From positions 1 through 10,525 of the forward strand of contig JAQVUQ010000058.1 in the NCBI GenBank assembly GCA_028699365.1: 10,525 bases of DNA. Reading direction: 5' to 3'. Shown here piece after piece: positions 7,545 through 10,525 of the stretch. Numbering within the stretch: position 1 is the first letter of the stretch; each line of letters opens with the position of its first letter. The notes beneath the pieces were generated by a model. It saw only the letters and a list, made by a program, of their open reading frames with translations. It did no database searches and was not told the origin of the DNA. The translations under genes were made by a program, and so were the position numbers. This DNA is from a bacterium. Lineage in GTDB: Bacteria > UBP13 > UBA5359.

Positions 7545-7956
7545 TTTTCTCACCAAACCCTACAATGCCGTCAAAATACTCTCGGTAAAACTCGTATATA
7601 TCCCTGCCGATGGTGATGCAGCCGTTTTCTGTCCGGGGATTCGTATTGACGTTGGCGCTCGTCTCAACGCCAAACGCGAATTTATCCCCGTAGCCGGCGA
7701 AAATCTTGGAGTGATTACGGAATATAGCCACCCTGCCGCCGTGGGCCTGTATGATCGGCACCAGCAGCGCGTATTCAAGCCGATACGTTCCGGGAAATAT
7801 CTCCCCGGCGTAAACGTCCATGCGCTTGATCTTGCCCGCCTCGAGCCACTCTTGTATCTGGTAGATATCCTCAGAGGCCATGCACCAGGTGGACATGAGG
7901 CAATACTCAAGGTCTTGCTGCCTCAGGACACGCAGAGGCATATCAGGATGCCACAA
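7519..7956 (-). CDS. PLD-like (phospholipase D superfamily) protein
   Basis: A PLD-type active-site pattern is visible: NHSKIF (His82, Lys84 counted from the TTG start), then ETSANVNTNPRTEN with Ser100, Asn102 and Glu110. Members of the superfamily act as nucleases or phosphodiesterases. A single HxK motif implies that a dimer forms the site. The length (145 residues) is short, and the protein starts almost at the first core strand, so the N-terminus may be cut. Both possible starts, TTG at 7956 and ATG at 7941, lack a convincing ribosome site. The gene begins inside the truncated HNH-like frame. It stands just before the terminase genes, so a role in DNA processing is possible but inferred. 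Confidence 0.7.
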   Translation of the reverse strand: MWHPDMPLRVLRQQDLEYCLMSTWCMASEDIYQIQEWLEAGKIKRMDVYAGEIFPGTYRLEYALLVPIIQAHGGRVAIFRNHSKIFAGYGDKFAFGVETSANVNTNPRTENGCITIGRDIYEFYREYFDGIVGFGEKNEQAKKGN

Positions 7957-8042
7957 TACTCGCAGTAGGGCTTACGGGCTGCGTCAATGTTCCGCTGTGA
8001 TTTTATCCTGGTGGGTTTCGGTATCATAGCAACCCGTGACAT
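7923..8042 (-). pseudogene. Truncated HNH-endonuclease-like N-terminus
   Basis: A 39-codon frame opens at ATG 8042 (or ATG 8027) and reads MIPKPTRIKSQRNIDAARKP followed by YCEYCG. This resembles the start of small phage HNH nucleases, where a CxxC zinc knuckle precedes the HNH catalytic part. Here the frame ends nine residues later (ILICLCVS), and no His-Asn-His region follows; instead the PLD-like frame takes over. No ribosome site is clear. It looks like the stump of an HNH gene joined to the PLD-like gene by a deletion, or it may be a real frameshift. Confidence 0.45.
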
Positions 8043-8063
8043 TTCGTAACGGTTTCAACCAAA

Positions 8064-8088
8064 CAAAAAGCCGCCCCTTCGGACGGCT
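8064..8088 (-). terminator. Strong intrinsic terminator between late promoter and first late gene
   Basis: On the minus strand AGCCGTCC-GAAG-GGGCGGCT makes an 8-bp stem (one G-U pair) with a tetraloop, followed by a T-run and G. It lies about 30 bases after the predicted start of the minus-strand transcript and 22 bases before ATG at 8042, so it would stop late transcription unless overcome. On the plus strand no T-run follows, so it is one-directional. Confidence 0.85.
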
Positions 8089-8116
8089 ATACGTTGTGCA
8101 TCTTAAAATTAGCTTA

Positions 8117-8152
8117 TGTCAATAGTATACCATTACAAGCAACAACAGTCAA
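8117..8152 (-). promoter_or_regulatory. Predicted late promoter (minus strand)
   Basis: Reading the minus strand, TTGACT (8152-8147) and TATACT (8129-8124) are exactly 17 bases apart, near-consensus for a sigma-70/SigA promoter. TGG stands directly before the -10, close to an extended -10. Predicted start is near 8117. It drives the terminase-to-capsid operon after crossing the terminator at 8064-8088. Pattern-based; not measured. Confidence 0.75.
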
Positions 8153-8192
8153 CGCCCATACTCAATTCAAGCATGTCACAAATTACCATACG

Positions 8193-8219
8193 CTATACCC
8201 GATATCGCGGGGTAAATAG
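8193..8219. promoter_or_regulatory. Imperfect inverted repeat in the divergent region
   Basis: CTATACCC and GGGGTAAATAG flank GATATCGC, giving inverted arms with a two-base bulge around a near-palindromic centre. It sits between the two divergent promoters and could be an operator for either. The signal is weak and might be chance. Confidence 0.3.
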
Positions 8220-8242
8220 ATTAAACAAGTCACATTTTAACT

Positions 8243-8265
8243 ATTGTGTAATTGTGTAATTGTGG
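8243..8265 (+). repeat. 8-bp direct repeats (ATTGTGTA) at the plus-strand promoter
   Basis: ATTGTGTA occurs at 8243-8250 and again at 8251-8258, followed by ATTGTGG at 8259-8265, which is 2.9 head-to-tail copies. They fill the space between the possible -35 and the -10 of the plus-strand promoter, as an operator would. A candidate binder is the ribbon-helix-helix protein of the same operon; this is inference. Confidence 0.6.
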
Positions 8266-8278
8266 TATAATATAATTG
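8244..8278 (+). promoter_or_regulatory. Predicted promoter of the plus-strand cassette
   Basis: TGGTATAAT (extended -10 at 8263-8271) is followed by an overlapping second TATAAT at 8271-8276. The best -35 is the weak TTGTGT at 8244-8249, 16 bases away. It lies about 40 bases before the first gene's ATG. The extended -10 may compensate for the poor -35. Confidence 0.65.
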
Positions 8279-8312
8279 TCAGAGGGAAAACAAATAAACT
8301 GGAGGGATTAAA

Positions 8313-8666
8313 ATGACAGAAATGACAGCGAGATACAACGGGACATGTAGATACTGTGAGGGGAAAATATCCGCTGGCGACCAGATCGTATACACCGAAG
8401 GCAACACCTATCACCCCGCCTGCTGGAAAGAAGAGTCCGAGTGGAAAGCTACCGGAGAAGAGTTCGGTAGATCGCTCATAGGCAAGAGGGTGAAGGTCTA
8501 CACGCTGAATCATATGAAGGGTTTTGAAAATCATAAACCGCATGAGGGAGTTGTAACTGATAGTAGATTTACGGCAATCAGCGGCAGATTGTGGCTGACG
8601 CTCTCTACAGACGATGGAGAGAAGAATGCCCAGGCGTACCGTAGATCAAGTGTAAAGGAGGTATGA
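8313..8666 (+). CDS. LIM-like zinc-finger protein with C-terminal beta domain, unknown function
   Basis: This 117-residue protein starts at ATG 8313 after GGAGGGA. Residues ~11-36 form a compact metal site: CRYCEGKI near residues 12-19 and YHPACW near residues 32-37, i.e. C-x2-C and H-x2-C, as in one half of a LIM-type finger. Residues ~50-117 are rich in beta-type segments (GKRVKVYTL, GRLWLTLST) and could form a small SH3/KOW-like barrel. It is the first gene of a two-gene plus-strand operon, three bases before the ribbon-helix-helix gene. The family is not named with confidence. A DNA-, RNA- or protein-binding accessory role is possible; it may also be a moron-type fitness gene. Confidence 0.65.
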   Translation: MTEMTARYNGTCRYCEGKISAGDQIVYTEGNTYHPACWKEESEWKATGEEFGRSLIGKRVKVYTLNHMKGFENHKPHEGVVTDSRFTAISGRLWLTLSTDDGEKNAQAYRRSSVKEV

Positions 8667-8669
8667 GAC

Positions 8670-9056
8670 ATGAAACGCCTAGACGCCATGATTAGAGACG
8701 ATCAACTCGCCTGGCTCAAACGTCGGGCCTACGAGACGGATTGCAAAGTAGCGGCTATAGTCCGCGAGGCAATCGACAAGATGATGGAGGAGGAACCCCA
8801 GATGGACGGATACAAGAAACACGACGAGGAGCGCGAAGCCCAGGAGCTCAGGAAGCAGAAACTCCAGGAGGCCATCGAGCCTATCATCGACTGCCAGAAC
8901 ACCGGCATAAACTACGCCGCATTTTCGGCCGGCGACGAACTTGCCGATTACCTCGAAAACGAATACCAGACGGGAGACGAACCCTTGGAGATCAGCGAAT
9001 TTCAGCGGCAACAGCTCCGTGAGGTTTACGGAGCAATAGAGCCGCAGGCCCGATAA
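8670..9056 (+). CDS. Ribbon-helix-helix (Arc/MetJ/CopG-like) DNA-binding protein
   Basis: The first ~40 residues read as a ribbon-helix-helix fold: a beta strand (KRLDAMI), then helices in DDQLAWLKRRAYETDCKV and AAIVREAIDKMM. Such proteins bind DNA as dimers and often repress their own operons. The remaining ~85 residues are charged and mostly helical, with an acidic, Glu-rich part and no known domain that I recognise; they may oligomerise or bind a partner. AAAGGAGG just before ATG 8670 overlaps the end of the preceding gene, so the two are co-translated. The 8-bp repeats at 8243-8265 are the obvious candidate target, by inference. Confidence 0.7.
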   Translation: MKRLDAMIRDDQLAWLKRRAYETDCKVAAIVREAIDKMMEEEPQMDGYKKHDEEREAQELRKQKLQEAIEPIIDCQNTGINYAAFSAGDELADYLENEYQTGDEPLEISEFQRQQLREVYGAIEPQAR

Positions 9057-9090
9057 GGGGCCGGGCTTGGGAGGAAAGGAAGCATAACAC

Positions 9091-9115
9091 AAGCCCCGGC
9101 ACACCACCGGGGCTT
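9091..9115. terminator. Hairpin between convergent genes
   Basis: A 9-bp perfect stem, AAGCCCCGG with CCGGGGCTT around a CACACCA loop, sits between the plus-strand operon end (9056) and the stop of the convergent minus-strand gene (9120). No clear T-run follows on either strand, so it may be a weak or Rho-assisted bidirectional terminator or a 3'-end stabiliser. CCGGGCTTGG at 9061-9070 could pair with the left arm instead. Confidence 0.55.
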
Positions 9116-9119
9116 AACT

Positions 9120-9407
9120 CTACCCCAAACGCAATCTTGCCCCCCTCCGTTTCCCCTTGCCCTTACTCCCCGCCACACTCCGAACCCTACTCAAATAATC
9201 ATCATCGTAGCTATCCACGGCCGGTATAGGAGCTTGCAACCGATACGGGCAAACCTTACTCCGGTAACACCCCTTTGCATTACACCCCACGAAGCCACAC
9301 ACGGCCCCAGGTGAGGCGTATTGCTTCCCCTCCATCATCCGTTTAATCCCGGCAAGTTCCTCTTCTCTCTGCTCGTATATGGCCTCATACTCTAATGCTG
9401 TGATCAT
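9120..9407 (-). CDS. Small Cys-rich hypothetical protein
   Basis: This 95-residue protein starts at ATG 9407, with GGGGAGGG seven bases upstream. The N-terminal third is an acidic, charged helix (YEAIYEQREEELAGIKRMM). The middle carries four Cys spaced C-x4-C-x4-C-x5-C, a possible metal knuckle, and the C-terminus is very basic (GKGKRRGARLRL), suggesting nucleic-acid contact. The start overlaps the stop of the upstream gene by four bases (ATGA), so the two are coupled. I do not recognise the family. Confidence 0.55.
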   Translation of the reverse strand: MITALEYEAIYEQREEELAGIKRMMEGKQYASPGAVCGFVGCNAKGCYRSKVCPYRLQAPIPAVDSYDDDYLSRVRSVAGSKGKGKRRGARLRLG

Positions 9408-9592
9408 AGTCCAGCCCTCCCCGGTTTAGGTTTTTCTTCCATGCTCTTCACGGTTTCGGGGTTGCGGTCCCATCTCCGTATATCCTCCGGCGGTCGGACG
9501 ATAGTAACTTCCGAATACTCTGTGATGCGGCGATACCATGCCCATCCCCAAGGGTCTACTTTGTGGCTGTAAGGTGGTGTATTTTCGTTCAA
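9404..9592 (-). CDS. Small hypothetical phage protein (62 residues)
   Basis: An open frame ends at TGA 9404-9406 and overlaps the start of the next gene by four bases. An ATG at 9622 opens the longer 72-residue frame, but it lies in the U-tail of a terminator. GGAGG followed by TGCAAG leads instead to TTG at 9592, which I take as the start. The product is rich in Trp, Arg and Pro (DPWGWAWYRRI, IRRWDRNPE) without a known motif. The family is unknown. Confidence 0.55.
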   Translation of the reverse strand: MNENTPPYSHKVDPWGWAWYRRITEYSEVTIVRPPEDIRRWDRNPETVKSMEEKPKPGRAGL

Positions 9593-9604
9593 CTTGCACC
9601 TCCG

Positions 9605-9652
9605 TAAAATAAAAAGGCCCACCTATCCCGTTGTGGGATGATGAGCCTCCGT
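9605..9652 (-). terminator. Strong intrinsic terminator in the right-hand operon
   Basis: A bulged ~14-bp hairpin (AGGC...GCCT outside, ATCCC/GGGAT inside, loop ACAAC) is followed by TTTTATTTT on the minus strand. It separates the YezD-like gene from the 62-residue gene and ends just before the latter's ribosome site. It should cut most transcription there unless read through. Confidence 0.8.
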
Positions 9653-9671
9653 TGTTCGGTCAGCTCTAAGA

Positions 9672-9878
9672 TTAAAATTTAGTAGATTTCTGTGCCTCTA
9701 CTGCCCTGACTGGTAAACCGTTCTCGATCTGGATTGTGACTGTGCCGTATCTAAGCTCTCGGCAGTAGTCTATCAAGGCTTGCTCTTTCGGGTGATATGC
9801 GTTGCCATGTGATCCGGGAACGTTTGTTTGTCGAACAGACGTTCCGCCTGTATTATACTCCGCTCTGGTTTCGGTCAC
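9672..9878 (-). CDS. YezD/DUF2292-like small protein
   Basis: The C-terminal half (ELRYGTVTIQIENGLPVRAV, then EAQKS) matches the short YezD/DUF2292 pattern of RYGsVTI-x-QdG, a small protein of ~50-60 residues seen in Firmicutes. Its function is not known. The N-terminal ~30 residues are an extra polar segment. GTG at 9878 is chosen as start, because AGGGGAGGG lies seven bases upstream. The longer in-frame GTG at 9896 would place that ribosome site inside the gene. It follows the 33-residue peptide gene closely, with a strong terminator behind it. Recognition is by motif only. Confidence 0.6.
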   Translation of the reverse strand: MTETRAEYNTGGTSVRQTNVPGSHGNAYHPKEQALIDYCRELRYGTVTIQIENGLPVRAVEAQKSTKF

Positions 9879-9892
9879 AACAATCCCTCCCC

Positions 9893-9994
9893 TCACCTCA
9901 AATCCAACGCCCTATTCAACCGCTCTATCTCGGCACGGAGACGGGCGTTTTCCTGCATCGTGTCTGTCCCGCAATGTGGTGTTAATTCAGGCAT
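9893..9994 (-). CDS. 33-residue coiled-coil peptide
   Basis: A short open frame starts at ATG 9994 with GGAGGG eight bases upstream. It shares one base with the stop of the preceding gene (TGATG), a classic coupling. The second half, MQENARLRAEIERLNRALD, is heptad-like (Leu/Ile/Leu spacing), so it could dimerise. It is too short for most gene finders. Function unknown; the ribosome site and overlap argue that it is translated. Confidence 0.5.
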   Translation of the reverse strand: MPELTPHCGTDTMQENARLRAEIERLNRALDLR

Positions 9995-10461
9995 CAAATT
10001 CCCTCCGGTTCTCCTGCTAATTCTTCCATGAGTTGCTCATAATCCACCGCCCCAAGGCGATGCATAAATTCATGATCATCGAAGTCGGGGCAGTGAAACT
10101 TTATAGCTGCAACTGCTATTTTTATTTTTTCGCGCAATGAAAAAATTTCTTGAAGTAGTAGATCATCAATGTGATCAGATCCTTCAATTGACGCCTCGGC
10201 ATTCTCAGCCCGTGCCGCTGCAAGCTCCTCCCGTAGCCTCTCGCACTCCTCAGAGTCGGCAAGGAGGACAGGAAGGGCATTGCGGATAGCGGCAACAAAA
10301 CCAGCGTTTTCCGCGCCTGGCCTCCAACCTCCAAACTCGGCCAAGGGAACACGGCTATTCCAACTACGGCTATGCACCCAGAGAATATTCTCCACCGCCC
10401 ACGGCCCCGGCGTTGCGTTACTCTCCAACTCTCTCAGCCTGGCGCGTTCTTCAGCGTTCAT
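9994..10461 (-). CDS. Ea22-like phage accessory protein
   Basis: This protein of ~155 residues opens MNAEERARLRELESNATPGP, continuing with WAVE. The ATPGPW motif and the later AGFVAAIRNALPVLL are typical of the Ea22/Ead-like family common in accessory and early regions of temperate phages; its function is unclear. The middle and C-terminus are Glu/Ala-rich helices (EECERLREELAAARAEN) that probably form a coiled coil. ATG at 10461 has GGAGGGG five bases upstream; the longer ATG at 10482 has no such site. It overlaps the preceding gene's stop (ATGA) and is followed by the 33-residue gene. Confidence 0.65.
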   Translation of the reverse strand: MNAEERARLRELESNATPGPWAVENILWVHSRSWNSRVPLAEFGGWRPGAENAGFVAAIRNALPVLLADSEECERLREELAAARAENAEASIEGSDHIDDLLLQEIFSLREKIKIAVAAIKFHCPDFDDHEFMHRLGAVDYEQLMEELAGEPEGI

Positions 10462-10525
10462 TCTAACCCCTCCATTGCACACGCATCATAGGCCGCTACA
10501 AGCTCGGCCCTCGTCTCTGATAAAT
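10458..10525 (-). CDS. Hypothetical protein, C-terminal end only (cut by right edge)
   Basis: The last 21 codons of a gene, ending LSETRAELVAAYDACAMEGL and E before TGA at 10458-10460, enter from the right edge. The stop overlaps the ATG of the Ea22-like gene by four bases. The tail is helical and Ala/Glu-rich; no family can be assigned from it. Confidence 0.5.
   Translation of the reverse strand, partial: LSETRAELVAAYDACAMEGLE

Noticed and set aside
6951-7616. Plus-strand 221-codon open frame antisense to the terminase genes
   Set aside because: It crosses two strongly supported minus-strand genes and the composition looks like a shadow frame.
8117-8122. Second TTGACA just after the late promoter's -10
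   Set aside because: No acceptable -10 lies 16-18 bases downstream on the minus strand.
8679-9107. Minus-strand 142-codon frame over the ribbon-helix-helix gene
   Set aside because: The opposite strand has a clear RHH protein with a ribosome site; this frame has no independent evidence.
1-10525. CRISPR arrays, tRNA or rRNA genes, insertion sequences, integrase and attachment sites
   Set aside because: I saw no regularly spaced repeats, no cloverleaf, no transposase or recombinase motifs and no flanking repeat pair.

Overview
The window looks like the head-and-packaging end of a tailed double-stranded DNA phage or prophage (Caudoviricetes, HK97-type head), with accessory genes to its right. 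I recognise no integrase, tail, lysis, replication or clear host gene, so prophage versus free phage cannot be decided. The host is probably a Firmicutes/Clostridia-like bacterium. This is an inference from strong GGAGG-type ribosome sites, several TTG/GTG starts next to such sites, hairpin-plus-U-run terminators and a small YezD/DUF2292-like protein. Base composition is moderate, near 50% GC by eye.

Right to left on the minus strand (8152 to 1) lies the late/head module. It begins with a near-consensus promoter (TTGACT-17-TATACT) followed at once by an intrinsic terminator. Then come a truncated HNH-like N-terminus, a PLD-like protein, small and large terminase, and a portal fused to a MuF/gp7-type domain. 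After these are a short UDP-glucose/GDP-mannose dehydrogenase-like protein, the HK97 prohead protease, the major capsid protein, a small Cys-rich protein and a GT2-like glycosyltransferase cut by the left edge. Two sugar-metabolism genes thus sit among the head genes, which suggests virion or host-surface sugar modification. Intrinsic terminators upstream of the first gene, of the protease and of the capsid gene suggest that the operon is read with antitermination or deliberately stepped down.

The divergent stretch 8043-8312 holds the late promoter and its terminator on one strand. On the other it holds a promoter overlapped by 8-bp direct repeats. That promoter drives a two-gene plus-strand cassette (8313-9056): a LIM-like zinc-finger protein and a ribbon-helix-helix protein, closed by a hairpin at 9091-9115. 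Its own promoter, opposite strand and own terminator-like hairpin make it look like a moron (autonomous accessory insert).

From 9120 to the right edge a second minus-strand run holds small accessory genes: a Cys-rich 95-residue protein, a 62-residue protein, a YezD/DUF2292-like protein, a 33-residue coiled-coil peptide, an Ea22-like protein and the tail of one more gene. Most are coupled by 1-4 base overlaps. A strong terminator splits this run at 9605-9644.
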